Source of the DNA: Flavobacteriales bacterium
GTDB lineage: Bacteria; Bacteroidota; Bacteroidia; Flavobacteriales_G; JALEGO01
NCBI GenBank assembly: GCA_020628935.1
Contig: JAHDEG010000004.1
Coordinates: 183,192 to 247,191 of the forward strand
Direction: 5' to 3'
Length of the DNA stretch: 64,000 bases
Shown: positions 1 to 10,597 of the stretch, piece after piece
Layout: every line of letters begins with the position of its first letter
How positions within the stretch are numbered: the stretch's first letter is position 1
Notes under the pieces: generated by a model
Told to the model about the DNA's origin: nothing
Seen by the model: the letters and a program-made list of their open reading frames with translations, nothing else
Databases searched by the model: none
Position numbers and translations under genes: made by a program

Positions 1-3000
1 GTTTGTAAAACGGTATTAAAATGTAGTTTAAAGCGTGTAGTTAAATTCGTATCTGCGATATCAAATGTATAATTAGGTTGTGCACGAATATTTATGAGAC
101 TGTCAAGTAGGGTATCTTCAAGAGTAATACAAATACTTTCATCAAACGTTTCATACTCTGAAAAATTAAGGTTGTATTCATATGCAAAATTTGGCTTAAG
201 CTGTAATTCTACTGTTTTACTAGTTAATAACTCTGGCATCATATTGATGGCCATTTTAAATGTATCATAACTAAACTCTTGCATTGTATATAGGCTAGGA
301 TAGTACGCTGAAGGAGTTATAAATTTTGTCGCTCCATACCAGCTTCCAAGTCCATTCGAACTTGCCGTGTCACCAAAACTAATTGCAGCTTCGTCTTTAT
401 AACCGTAAGATTCAACTTCGACCTTGAGTATACTTAAAGGTATTTGACGGAAAAAACTTTGATGTTCATTTACAATTGCATTTCTATTTACAGTTAACTG
501 CAGTGGACCTGCTTGGTGAGCTTTAACCCAGAAACCAGATAATGGGCTGATATATTCTGTACCACCATTTACTGATATTCCGCTCACGTAACTAGAATAT
601 TGATTGATACATCTATTCCATGTATACACTGCATCGCATAAGCCAACCTTAGTCCAGCCTGGAGTTTTTGACCAATCTACCGTTGCTGGATACGGGTTGC
701 AGACCAAATTAAATCCATCATTATTATTTCCAAATGCAGTTGGTGTATATTGAACGGGTAAGTTTACATCTGCCATTCTAAAAGGACCGGTAAACCAGAA
801 CTTGTAATCGAACATACTATTGTAATTGTAATTTATAAATCCTGTACCTTGTGAGATTACCTCAGAAGTGGATAATGGAGCAGTATACCCCGAATCGGAC
901 ACTCCAACAGCAGCCTCATTGTAATAATAGGTATTAGCCCAGCCAGTATCTATAAAACCTCCTGGTATACCTTGATAATATACATAAGTGAAAGCATCAT
1001 AGGTGGCATCTACAGGTGCGCCCAACGATAAAAAACCTTGGCAGCCATCTACGTATCTTTCTTGAATAATATTTTCACCAATAAAATCTCCAGTACCAGT
1101 TCCACTAACCATAGCGGTTGTTGTAGCTGAGGCTGAAAGTGTAATTGAACCGTTAGTTACGTCTAAGTTTCCGGCTAGTAATGTTAACGTATCGGTTATG
1201 TTAATATTAGTACCTGCAGTTAAGCTTACCCCATTTACATTAGAAATACTCAGAGCATTAAAAGTTGTATTCCCAGTTATATTTTGACTAGATAAAGTAC
1301 CTTGCATATTCACTTTTCCTGTGGGGCTAATTGAACCATTATTCGCTAAATCACCACAGAGATTCAATGTTTGATTATTCAAGTTCAAATTTATTCCCGC
1401 CTCAATAGTTAGATTAGAAGCAAATTCAACACCAGTTAGTGTAACATCATGTGCTAAAATTATACAGTCGTTGCAGGTTGGTACTCGTCCTAGGTCCCAA
1501 ATACCTAAATCATTCCAATTACCCGCAGCTATTGTTAGTAAACAACGATCAAGATAGTCTGGAGTACCATCATTATCTTCATCTGGTAGGTTAGCAGCTG
1601 TACCACCATTGTTAGGATCACAATTATCTGTTAACCCATCTGAATCTGTATCAAGAGTACTTGCTGCTATGTTTGGGTCGAACCCTTCTTGAGCATCAGG
1701 AACTCCATCCTGATCGGAATCTAAATCTAAAAAATCTGCAAAAGCCAGACCATCCGTGTTAGGTACTAAGAGAGGCAACCCTAAATTGTCTCCATCAATA
1801 TTATTAATGAGACCATCACCATCATCATCATTTGCTGAGGCATATATAACGGGGTACTGCCCGTTATTATCCATGTTTGCTGGCATTGATCCTCCATTTC
1901 CTTCAACAGCATCCGTAATGCAGTCACCATCACTATCAAGATCTAAAAAATTAGGATTGGCATCACCATCGAAGTTACCATTGGGTAAATTAGTCCCTCC
2001 TTCTGAGTCATCTGTATTAGAAGCCCATCCGTCAGAATCAATATCATTCAATTTCACATAACTTGAAGGATATTTGCCTTGAGCTAGCATATTAGGTGGT
2101 AAAACACCGTTATTAGCTTCAACAGCATCAGGTATACCATCATTATCGCTATCTAAATCGCAATTATTTGGTATTCCGTCTCCGTCAAAATCACCAGTGC
2201 CTTCTGTAGCATCTGATAACCCATCGTTATCATTGTCATTATCATCGGCATCTGCTATTCCGTCTTCATCCTTATCTGGCACACATACAGTACCTGTAAA
2301 CGAGTAAAAAACGCCATCTACACCAACTCTCCTCTGATTTCTTACAATACGAAGGTAACGGGTATCTGCTGTAACTGGATAGGGAAATGATTCATATGAA
2401 GGTGTAACAACTGTGCTATTGTAAACCAATGGGTTAGAGAAATTAATACCATCGATTGACTGAGTTAATGTTGCCCTAGCTGTTCCACTGCCACCAAACC
2501 TACTAAGAACTGTTGTTATAGTTTCACCAGAAGGTACTATATCAGCCAACGTAAGTATGAGAGTATCACCTCCCCTAAGCTCTGCTCCAGCCAAATCAGG
2601 AAAAGCGAGAGCATTATTAGGATTACTTACTCCTACCTCGTAAAAAATTGCATTGGCCTCTCCCGTAATTACACCAATTTGAGGGGTTTGTTGAGGTAAA
2701 CAAAAAGCTGTTTCAAAGTAATCTAATATTCCATTTGGTGGTGTAGTATCAGTTAATTCGTTGTATGTTAAAACTCCGTCATTATCATCATCATTATCTC
2801 TCCAATCTGGTTCTGTGTCACCATCAGTATTTTGGTATGCATAATTGGAATATCCTCCGAATAACGTTCCTCCATCTGCGTCAAAAGCATCGTCTAAACC
2901 ATCATTATCAGCGTCTAATCCTAAAGCTGTAGATGCAGCTGATCCATCTTGATTACCATCATCTCCTTCAATAATATCTAATACAGTGTCATTGTCTGAG

Positions 3001-5432
3001 TCGTCATCTATATAATCAGGGTTACCATCAGAGTCAGTATCAGTTGGAAAAATTGGTGAATTTCCTAAATCTCTATCATATACATCTGCTATTCCGTCAT
3101 TATCGGCATCTGCAAAAGCACCTATCGCTAAAAAAGCCGCTGTTGTTTGACCCTCTCTGTTATCTGTTATTCCGTCTCCATCAGAATCTGTATCAATATA
3201 GTTAGGGAAACCTGTTGCATCAGTATTTAATGTAGGTAATGGTGATGAAATTACAGCATCAAATGCACCATCTGAATTTGCATCTACAAAGCCATCGATT
3301 TCCCCATTTCCATTTACATCTGTACCGCCTGCCTCTATCACATCCAGTATTCCATCATTATCACTATCTCTATCTAAAAAGTCACTCAATCCATCTTGGT
3401 CGTAATCGTTATTTGGGAGGATGCTAACAGAGGTTGGGCCATATATTGTTACTGGAGCATTGTCAACTGGATCAAGCAAACCATCTCCATCTGAATCTGC
3501 ACCTATAATTCTTGCTGTTAGTGGATTGTAACCTGATGGAGCTATACCGTTATTTGCTTCTATGGCATCGGGTATTCCGTCATTATCACTATCTAAATCT
3601 AAAAAGTTAGGTATTCCATCTCCATCCCGATCTTCTAATCCTTCATCTGCATCTGTAATACCATCGTTATCACTATCAATATCGCAGTCGTTATTTAATC
3701 CATCTCCATCAGAATCAATAAATCCTTCCAAATCAGAATCTAATCCATCATCATCACACTGAACATCCAGGCAAATAAATGAGGTGTCACAAAGAGCTGG
3801 AGCAGGGCTTGTATCGTCACATATACTATAGTATATTGTATCAGGCCCTTCGTAGTCTAAGTTTGGGGTATACACCACATTTATACCACTTATTATTGCT
3901 GTTCCATTAGACGGACCAGAAACTATTGTAGTGGTCATGGGATCAGCATTAGGATCAGAATCATTTACTTGTACATCCACAGATACAGTAATGTTTTTAG
4001 GCACCGCGACTGTATCTTTTAAGGCTACTGGCTGACAATCGAAATAAAGTGTATATGAAAGAGTATCGAAATCGAAATGCGTTATCCACCAGGTATTGAT
4101 GGTTCTATTATTTCCGAAAGAAGCATTCCAATCGTGACAGACCCCCGTTAGCCCGTCACAGGGAACTGTTGTATTGTCTGCTCCTCCCACGTTCGTATCA
4201 TCCCAATAAACATCTTGCACTCCACCTGGTGGAGCAATATTATTTATCTCAAAACCGTTCTCATTAAATTCAACATCATATAAAGGAAGGTGCGTTACTC
4301 CAGCATTATATTTTACATATGTTGTAAAAGTAGACCCATCTGCAATCGGATTACCAAGTCCATCATTTCCATCCCAAGGGATAATATTTACTCCTCGCTC
4401 AGCATTTTCAATAAACCGAACATCGGTAGAACCAGGGCCGTCATCAATCGCATTTCCATTAAAATCAAAATATCCTTCAATAAAACCGTTATGGGTTACT
4501 TCTACTTCTAATTCATAACCCAAGAGATTACATCCTGCCAGCTCCGCTCCTCCAATTATTTTAGGTACTCCACCAGTAATTGGAAATTCGGTAGTATCAG
4601 GAAAAGAGACAAACACTTTGTGTGAGGGAGATTCTTGCTGACCAGCAACTGATTGTCTATCTGAAACTAAATCACCAGTATTATTAGGTCCAGAATTATT
4701 TGTAAAAACTGTAAACCCAAGAGCCCTCATTCCATCAAATTCAATAGATGTAAGTATACTATCTGTATGGAATAAGTATACTGTGGTATCCATTGTTGCG
4801 TCAAAGTTCCCCTGACCAGCTAAAGGAGGAGTGTTTAGATACAGGGAGTTTGTCCATAAACGACCACCCAAATTTGTAGAATCAGACATGTCGACCACAC
4901 TAATATCAAAATACTCAAACATTGTCCAGAAGGGGCTTAGGAAATTATCAGGATCATTACCGTTAAATTCGATATAATAATCGCCAGGAATTGAAGGTAT
5001 ATAACTCAAATCTGAGTTATAACCTCCTGAGCCTACTATATCTGGTCCTACTACTGCCTGAGAATAATATTCTATAAAGCCATTATCTGCGGTGGATGTT
5101 GGTACTAACTGTGGTCCCATTACAATATTGCCCAATGGATCACGCAAACGCATATAAAGATTTGTTGTTAATACGCTTCCCCATTTTGGGTGATTTGTTC
5201 TCAACTTGAAACCAAAAAATATTTTCTCAGTATTAACATCCGAAATTCTTATGTTCAATCTTTTTTCTGGAGTAGCTTGGTACGTATAATAATCTATTGC
5301 CGCCAGCCCAATATCGTGTAGTACAAAATTGACTGGCTTGGTTGAATCAGGCATTATATTCTTGGTTCCTTCAGCTCTTGAAGAATAAACAATGAATAAG
5401 CTTAAAACATAAATGGTAATTATTTTTTTCAA
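1..5432 (-). CDS. Giant secreted adhesin-like protein with thrombospondin type-3 repeats (C-terminus beyond window)
   Basis: A single open frame of at least 1,810 codons runs off the left edge. The start is TTG at 5432: the first residues (KKIITIYVLSLFIVYSSRA) form a signal peptide, no in-frame ATG lies between this and the upstream stop, and the first internal ATG is past the signal peptide. Reading from the N-terminus: a beta-rich region (to about residue 465), a cadherin/Big_9-like Ig module (about 468-548, with NDSDPNADP and YTPNLDYEGPDT), a first block of acidic DxDxDG repeats of thrombospondin type-3 type (about 554-897), a discoidin/F5-8-like module (about 900-1045), a second TSP3 block (about 1047-1292), then a domain opening with NWNDLGIWDLGRVP and beta-rich sequence to the edge. 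TSP3 repeats bind calcium and stiffen surface proteins. Large Bacteroidota proteins of this kind usually end in a T9SS sorting domain, but that end is not visible. Inferred role: surface adhesin or matrix protein. Confidence 0.85.
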   Translation of the reverse strand, partial: MKKIITIYVLSLFIVYSSRAEGTKNIMPDSTKPVNFVLHDIGLAAIDYYTYQATPEKRLNIRISDVNTEKIFFGFKLRTNHPKWGSVLTTNLYMRLRDPLGNIVMGPQLVPTSTADNGFIEYYSQAVVGPDIVGSGGYNSDLSYIPSIPGDYYIEFNGNDPDNFLSPFWTMFEYFDISVVDMSDSTNLGGRLWTNSLYLNTPPLAGQGNFDATMDTTVYLFHTDSILTSIEFDGMRALGFTVFTNNSGPNNTGDLVSDRQSVAGQQESPSHKVFVSFPDTTEFPITGGVPKIIGGAELAGCNLLGYELEVEVTHNGFIEGYFDFNGNAIDDGPGSTDVRFIENAERGVNIIPWDGNDGLGNPIADGSTFTTYVKYNAGVTHLPLYDVEFNENGFEINNIAPPGGVQDVYWDDTNVGGADNTTVPCDGLTGVCHDWNASFGNNRTINTWWITHFDFDTLSYTLYFDCQPVALKDTVAVPKNITVSVDVQVNDSDPNADPMTTTIVSGPSNGTAIISGINVVYTPNLDYEGPDTIYYSICDDTSPAPALCDTSFICLDVQCDDDGLDSDLEGFIDSDGDGLNNDCDIDSDNDGITDADEGLEDRDGDGIPNFLDLDSDNDGIPDAIEANNGIAPSGYNPLTARIIGADSDGDGLLDPVDNAPVTIYGPTSVSILPNNDYDQDGLSDFLDRDSDNDGILDVIEAGGTDVNGNGEIDGFVDANSDGAFDAVISSPLPTLNTDATGFPNYIDTDSDGDGITDNREGQTTAAFLAIGAFADADNDGIADVYDRDLGNSPIFPTDTDSDGNPDYIDDDSDNDTVLDIIEGDDGNQDGSAASTALGLDADNDGLDDAFDADGGTLFGGYSNYAYQNTDGDTEPDWRDNDDDNDGVLTYNELTDTTPPNGILDYFETAFCLPQQTPQIGVITGEANAIFYEVGVSNPNNALAFPDLAGAELRGGDTLILTLADIVPSGETITTVLSRFGGSGTARATLTQSIDGINFSNPLVYNSTVVTPSYESFPYPVTADTRYLRIVRNQRRVGVDGVFYSFTGTVCVPDKDEDGIADADDNDNDNDGLSDATEGTGDFDGDGIPNNCDLDSDNDGIPDAVEANNGVLPPNMLAQGKYPSSYVKLNDIDSDGWASNTDDSEGGTNLPNGNFDGDANPNFLDLDSDGDCITDAVEGNGGSMPANMDNNGQYPVIYASANDDDGDGLINNIDGDNLGLPLLVPNTDGLAFADFLDLDSDQDGVPDAQEGFDPNIAASTLDTDSDGLTDNCDPNNGGTAANLPDEDNDGTPDYLDRCLLTIAAGNWNDLGIWDLGRVPTCNDCIILAHDVTLTGVEFASNLTIEAGINLNLNNQTLNLCGDLANNGSISPTGKVNMQGTLSSQNITGNTTFNALSISNVNGVSLTAGTNINITDTLTLLAGNLDVTNGSITLSASATTTAMVSGTGTGDFIGENIIQERYVDGCQGFLSLGAPVDATYDAFTYVYYQGIPGGFIDTGWANTYYYNEAAVGVSDSGYTAPLSTSEVISQGTGFINYNYNSMFDYKFWFTGPFRMADVNLPVQYTPTAFGNNNDGFNLVCNPYPATVDWSKTPGWTKVGLCDAVYTWNRCINQYSSYVSGISVNGGTEYISPLSGFWVKAHQAGPLQLTVNRNAIVNEHQSFFRQIPLSILKVEVESYGYKDEAAISFGDTASSNGLGSWYGATKFITPSAYYPSLYTMQEFSYDTFKMAINMMPELLTSKTVELQLKPNFAYEYNLNFSEYETFDESICITLEDTLLDSLINIRAQPNYTFDIADTNLTTRFKLHFNTVLQ

Positions 5433-5470
5433 GTTGTATTGTTTTACGTGTTGGATTGCCTTTTCAACAA

Positions 5471-5480
5471 TTATACGTAA
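5471..5480 (-). promoter_or_regulatory. 10-bp site upstream of the adhesin gene, repeated upstream of the PID-CTERM-like gene
   Basis: The 10-mer TTACGTATAA (minus strand) lies 38 bases before the adhesin TTG and occurs again at 5817-5826, 17 bases before the GTG of the upstream small gene. The identity of the two copies is seen directly. A shared promoter or operator role is inferred, and the AT-rich composition makes chance possible. Confidence 0.3.
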
Positions 5481-5532
5481 AAAAGGATTTTTGGTTATTA
5501 TATGTAAGACTTTAACTCACTCAGATAACTCT

Positions 5533-5799
5533 TTAGCTATTTGGTTTAATCGTTTTCAGATAGAAAAGTGTAAACATTATAAACCCTGCTACTATTAAAA
5601 ATATTGTGCCTTGATCTATGGGCACGCACGGTGGAGGCCAGCAAGATGGACCACTACCTCCTGCCGGTGAAGGCGGAGTTGGCGGTGGTGGTCCCTGAGA
5701 AAACACTACTGTTGACAACAGTAAAAAGCAAATGATAATTATTTGTTTTTTCTCAAATACCCTATTTAGTACCTTTATTAGATTTCTTGGCTTTTTCAC
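5533..5799 (-). CDS. Small Pro-rich secreted protein with PID-CTERM-like C-terminal sorting signal
   Basis: An 88-residue protein starting at GTG (5799); no ATG is available in frame. It has a long basic N-region and a hydrophobic signal segment ending VVFSQ, a short mature region made of Pro, Gly and Ser with two Cys (PPPPTPPSPAGGSGPSCW), then VPIDQG directly followed by one transmembrane helix (about residues 62-82) and a basic tail KTIKPNS. The PID motif + hydrophobic helix + basic end matches the PID-CTERM sorting signal I know from short flavobacterial proteins, which is thought to be processed by an exosortase-like system. No exosortase gene is in the window. It lies 100 bases upstream of the giant adhesin gene on the same strand, so the two may be cotranscribed. 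Function unknown. Confidence 0.65.
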   Translation of the reverse strand: MKKPRNLIKVLNRVFEKKQIIIICFLLLSTVVFSQGPPPPTPPSPAGGSGPSCWPPPCVPIDQGTIFLIVAGFIMFTLFYLKTIKPNS

Positions 5800-5816
5800 T
5801 GATAACTATTACGCCT

Positions 5817-5877
5817 TTATACGTAATTAGTTGCAGTAATACCTAAAAGTACCTATACATTTAAAGTATAGTACCTA
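5817..5877 (-). promoter_or_regulatory. Putative control region of the PID-CTERM-like gene: TTACGTATAA plus three TACCTA iterons
   Basis: Between the hutU stop and the small-gene start, TACCTA occurs at 5840, 5850 and 5872 on the plus strand, i.e. 10 and 22 bases apart (about one and two helical turns), and the last two flank an imperfect inverted repeat TATAC-N7-GTATA. TTACGTATAA (minus strand) at 5817-5826 lies closest to the gene. This looks like an operator, but no regulator is identified. Confidence 0.3.
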
Positions 5878-5886
5878 TAAATCTAA

Positions 5887-7889
5887 TTATAAAATACTCT
5901 CAAAAACTCTATCATCTACTAGGCTAGGCAACGTAATTTTTAAATCAGGTTCGCATTGCATAGCACGTTTTATAGCAGTAATTGCACCTGCATTACGCGC
6001 CCAGCTTCTTCTGGCAATTCCGTTATTTACATCCCAGTGAAGCATAGATTGAATGTTTTCATTAGATTGCTTAGAGCCATCAATTAGCATTCCGAATCCT
6101 CCATTAATAACCTCACCCCAACCTACTCCTCCTCCGTTATGAATAGACACCCAGGTTGCACCTCTAAAACTATCACCAATTACATTTTGAATGGCCATAT
6201 CTGCTGTAAAACGAGATCCATCATAAATATTTGATGTTTCTCGGTAAGGAGAATCAGTACCAGAAACATCATGATGATCTCTTCCTAATATAATAGGTGC
6301 AGAAATTTCGCCTAACTTAATGGCTTTATTAAATGCTTGAGCTATTTTCATTCTACCTTCTGCATCTGCATATAATATTCTTGCTTTTGATCCTACAACT
6401 AAATTATTTTGCTTCGCAGATTTAATCCACAGTAAATTATCTTTTAATTGCTGTTGTATTTCTTTATCAGCGGTTAATAACAACTCTTCAATTACCTCAG
6501 CTGCTATTTCATCAGTTTTATCTAAATCATCTTGTAAAGAAGATGAACACACCCACCTAAATGGACCAAAACCATAATCGAAACACATTGGTCCTAATAT
6601 ATCTTGAACATAAGAGGGGTATTTAAATTCCTTGCCATCTTCTCCTTTTACATCTGCACCTGCCCTTGATGATTCAAGTAAAAATGCGTTACCATAATCG
6701 AAGAAATACATTCCTTTTTCAGATAATGTATTTATTGCCTTTACGTGTCTTCGTAATGTTGATTGAACTTGATTTTTAAATTCTTTAGGGTTAGCTACCA
6801 TTAAGTTATTTGCTTCTTCATAAGTGTAACCAACAGGATAATACCCACCAGCCCAAGGATTATGTAAGGATGTTTGATCTGACCCTAAATGAACCTGTAT
6901 ATTATTATTTACACAGTACTCCCATAGCTCAACTATATTGCCCAAATATGCAAAAGATGTATTATTTTTTTGGGTTTGAGCAGACAATGCGTGTTTAAAA
7001 AGTTCTGGAAGGCTTTCGTAAACCTCATCAACCCAACCTTGCTCTTGCCTTTTATATGCTGCTTTGGGGTTTGTTTCAGCAGTAATACTTACTGCACCTG
7101 TTATTTTAGCTGCCTTTGGTTGCGCACCAGACATTCCTCCCAGACCAGAAGTAATAAAAAGTTTTCCTTTTAAATCTTCTCCATTTTCTGATATTTTTCT
7201 ACCTGCGTTTAATATGGTTATTGTTGTTCCGTGAACGATACCTTGAGGGCCAATATACATGAATGAGCCTGCTGTCATTTGCCCGTATTGAGTAACGCCT
7301 AATGCATTATATTTTTCCCAATCGTCAGGTTTTGAATAATTAGGTATCATCATACCATTGGTAACAACTACTCTTGGAGCATTTTTATGAGAAGGAAACA
7401 AGCCCATTGGATGCCCAGAATACATTACTAGAGTTTGTTCATTGTTCATTTGAGACAAATACTGCATACAAAGTAAGTACTGCGCCCAGTTTTGAAAAAC
7501 AGCACCATTGCCACCATAGGTAATTAGCTCATCTGGATGTTGAGCTACCGCATGATCTAAATTATTAGATATCATTAACATTATTGCGGCTGCTTGTTTA
7601 CTTTCGGCAGGAAAATCATTGATTGAACGAGCGGTTATTTTATAATTAGGCTTAAAACTATACATATATATACGACCATATTTTTGAAGTTCGTGATAAA
7701 ACTCTTTCGCGAGTTCTTTGTGAAATTTTTGAGGAAAATACCTTAATGCATTTTGTATAGCTAAAACCTTTTCATCCTTAGTTAAAATTTGTTTTCTTAT
7801 TGGGGCGTGATTAACCTTAGAATCTAAGTCTTGCTTTGGAGGAAGTTCGCTAGGAATTCCTTGTAAAATTTGATCTTTAAAAGACTGCA

Positions 7890-7890
<1 letters not shown>
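5887..7890 (-). CDS. hutU: Urocanate hydratase (urocanase), long Bacteroidota form
   Basis: This enzyme hydrates urocanate to 4-imidazolone-5-propionate, the second step of cytosolic histidine breakdown, using tightly bound NAD+. The 667 residues carry the urocanase signatures: QYGQMTAGSFMYIGPQGIVHG, TSGLGGMSGAQPKAAKITGA, GSDQTSLHNPW, the active-site block MCFDYGFGPFRW (Cys near residue 435, matching the catalytic Cys of Pseudomonas urocanase), GRDHHDVSGTDSPYRE and NGGGVGWGEVINGG. It is about 100 residues longer than the proteobacterial enzyme, as in other Bacteroidota. The ATG overlaps the stop of the upstream 59-codon gene (TAATG), so translation is probably coupled. No hutH, hutI or genuine hutG is present in this window. 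Confidence 0.96.
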
Positions 7891-9250
<1,360 letters not shown>

Positions 9251-9257
9251 ACTGCTT

Positions 9258-9276
9258 CAAAATTACGATATCTTTG
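9258..9276. promoter_or_regulatory. Back-to-back divergent promoter -7 elements for amidohydrolase and rlmN
   Basis: TAATTTTG on the minus strand (9265 to 9258) and TATCTTTG on the plus strand (9269-9276) both match the Bacteroidota -7 consensus TAnnTTTG and are only 3 bases apart. The minus element ends 7 bases before the amidohydrolase ATG (9250) and the plus element ends 4 bases before the rlmN ATG (9281). Good -33 TTTG boxes are not obvious for either. The two polymerase footprints would overlap almost completely. Confidence 0.6.
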
Positions 9277-9280
9277 TAAG

Positions 9281-10321
9281 ATGAATAGGGTTAAACCTGA
9301 TATTAGAACGTTATCTATTAAGCAAATAGGGACATTTTTAGAAGAAAAGGGCGAAAAAGCATTTAGGGCTAAGCAAATTGATGAATGGTTATGGAAAAAA
9401 TCTGCTCGAAATTTTGCAGATATGACCAACCTATCTACAGCTTTAAGAGCTTTACTTGAAGAAAACTTTTCTTTTAAAACTGCTAGCATAAATAACAGCC
9501 AAGTTAGTAATGATAGAACTATTAAAGCTGCTGTTAAGTTATTTGATGGAAATTTTGTAGAAAGTGTTTTAATTCCTACTAAAAGTAGAGTTACTGCTTG
9601 TATTTCTTCACAAGTTGGCTGCAGTTTAACTTGTGCTTTTTGCGCCACTGGTAAAATGGATAGAAAACGAAATTTAACTGTTGGTGAAATTTATGACCAA
9701 GTGGTTTTAATTAAAAACCTGGCTAAAGAACAATACAATCAGCAGTTAACTAACATAGTGTATATGGGAATGGGTGAACCATTACTTAACTACAAAAATG
9801 TTATTGAGTCTGTTGAAAAAATAACTTCCGACAAAGGTTTAGGAATGTCGCCAAGTAGAATTACAATTTCTACTGCTGGAATTGCCAAAATTATGAAGAA
9901 ATGTGGCGATGATAATGTAAAATTTAATCTTGCTTTATCTCTTCATGCTGCGAATGATAAGAAAAGGAATAAAATTATGCCCATTAATGAGTCTAATTCT
10001 TTAGTTGAATTAGGTGAGGCAATTAAGTATTATCATGAAAAAACAGGCAACCGAATGTTTTATGAGTATATTATTTTTAAAGATTTTAATGATACTTTAA
10101 TGGATGCGCAAGAACTTGCTGAATTTTGCAAAATATCTCCCTGCAAAATAAATATTATTGAATACAACTCTATTGATGATGGAGAGTTTCAGCAAGCAGA
10201 TATTAAAAAAGTGGATGCTTTTGCTGATTATTTGACTTCAAAAAACCTTATCGTTAATGTTAGAAGAAGTAGAGGTAAAGATATTGATGCTGCCTGCGGA
10301 CAATTAGCCAATAAAAGCTAG
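9281..10321 (+). CDS. rlmN: Dual-specificity 23S rRNA/tRNA adenine-C2 methyltransferase RlmN
   Basis: A radical-SAM enzyme that methylates C2 of A2503 in 23S rRNA and A37 in some tRNAs. Of 346 residues, the key signatures are VTACISSQVGC (the Cys of the first pair), CSLTCAFC (CxxxCxxC, the 4Fe-4S cluster), MGMGEPLLNY, and the C-terminal DAACGQL holding the second catalytic Cys. ATG 9281 (MNRVKPDIRTLSIKQ) is preferred over an in-frame ATG 45 bases upstream because a -7 element (TATCTTTG) ends just 4 bases before it, so an upstream start would not be transcribed. The message is then essentially leaderless. It converges on a lipoprotein gene, with a repeat element filling the space between. Confidence 0.96.
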   Translation: MNRVKPDIRTLSIKQIGTFLEEKGEKAFRAKQIDEWLWKKSARNFADMTNLSTALRALLEENFSFKTASINNSQVSNDRTIKAAVKLFDGNFVESVLIPTKSRVTACISSQVGCSLTCAFCATGKMDRKRNLTVGEIYDQVVLIKNLAKEQYNQQLTNIVYMGMGEPLLNYKNVIESVEKITSDKGLGMSPSRITISTAGIAKIMKKCGDDNVKFNLALSLHAANDKKRNKIMPINESNSLVELGEAIKYYHEKTGNRMFYEYIIFKDFNDTLMDAQELAEFCKISPCKINIIEYNSIDDGEFQQADIKKVDAFADYLTSKNLIVNVRRSRGKDIDAACGQLANKS

Positions 10322-10327
10322 TATTAC

Positions 10328-10597
10328 TAACCTGAGTTCGACTTATAATATGCTTTCAGAACCATTTAAAATAGTGGAGTTTTAATTTTTATTGACGTGG
10401 GATTAACTGGTTAATTCGAGGAAACAAAGAGTAAAAGGCTGCATTTTAAATGGTTTCCGCAAGCGGATTTGTTTCTAAAGTGCTTCTTCCTCGTTTTAAT
10501 TATATCGAAATAGCTTTGCTATCTCTTCATAATCAAGCCTTGAAGAAATACCTTAATAACTCAAACTGAAAGCTCATTATAAGTCGAACTCAGGTTA
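10328..10597. repeat. Dispersed inverted-repeat element, copy A
   Basis: A 270-bp element occupies almost the whole space between the convergent stops of rlmN and the lipoprotein gene. Its ends are a perfect 22-bp inverted repeat (10328-10349 and 10576-10597), extendable to 32 bp with two mismatches (10328-10359 and 10566-10597). Inside, CATTTAAAATAG and CATTTTAAATGG are also inverted with respect to one another. No coding frame and no transposase are present, and no clear target duplication is seen. Positions about 10443-10597 match the opposite strand of copy B at 62748-62900. It may be a MITE-like element or a structured RNA; when transcribed it could fold into a long hairpin that ends both convergent transcripts. 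Confidence 0.8.

Noticed and set aside
1756..3762. Plus-strand frames with Ser/Pro-rich or His-rich products opposite the adhesin
   Set aside because: They are antisense images of the Asp/Asn-rich TSP3 repeats (GAT/AAT codons) and have no start signal or family character.
1560..3770. Repeated ATCATCATTATC-type DNA suggesting a microsatellite or CRISPR-like array
   Set aside because: The periodicity is explained by DxDxDG codons of the minus-strand adhesin; repeat units vary and there are no constant spacers.
10328..10597. Insertion sequence
   Set aside because: Terminal inverted repeats are present but there is no transposase, too little coding space and no clear target duplication; treated as a non-coding repeat element.
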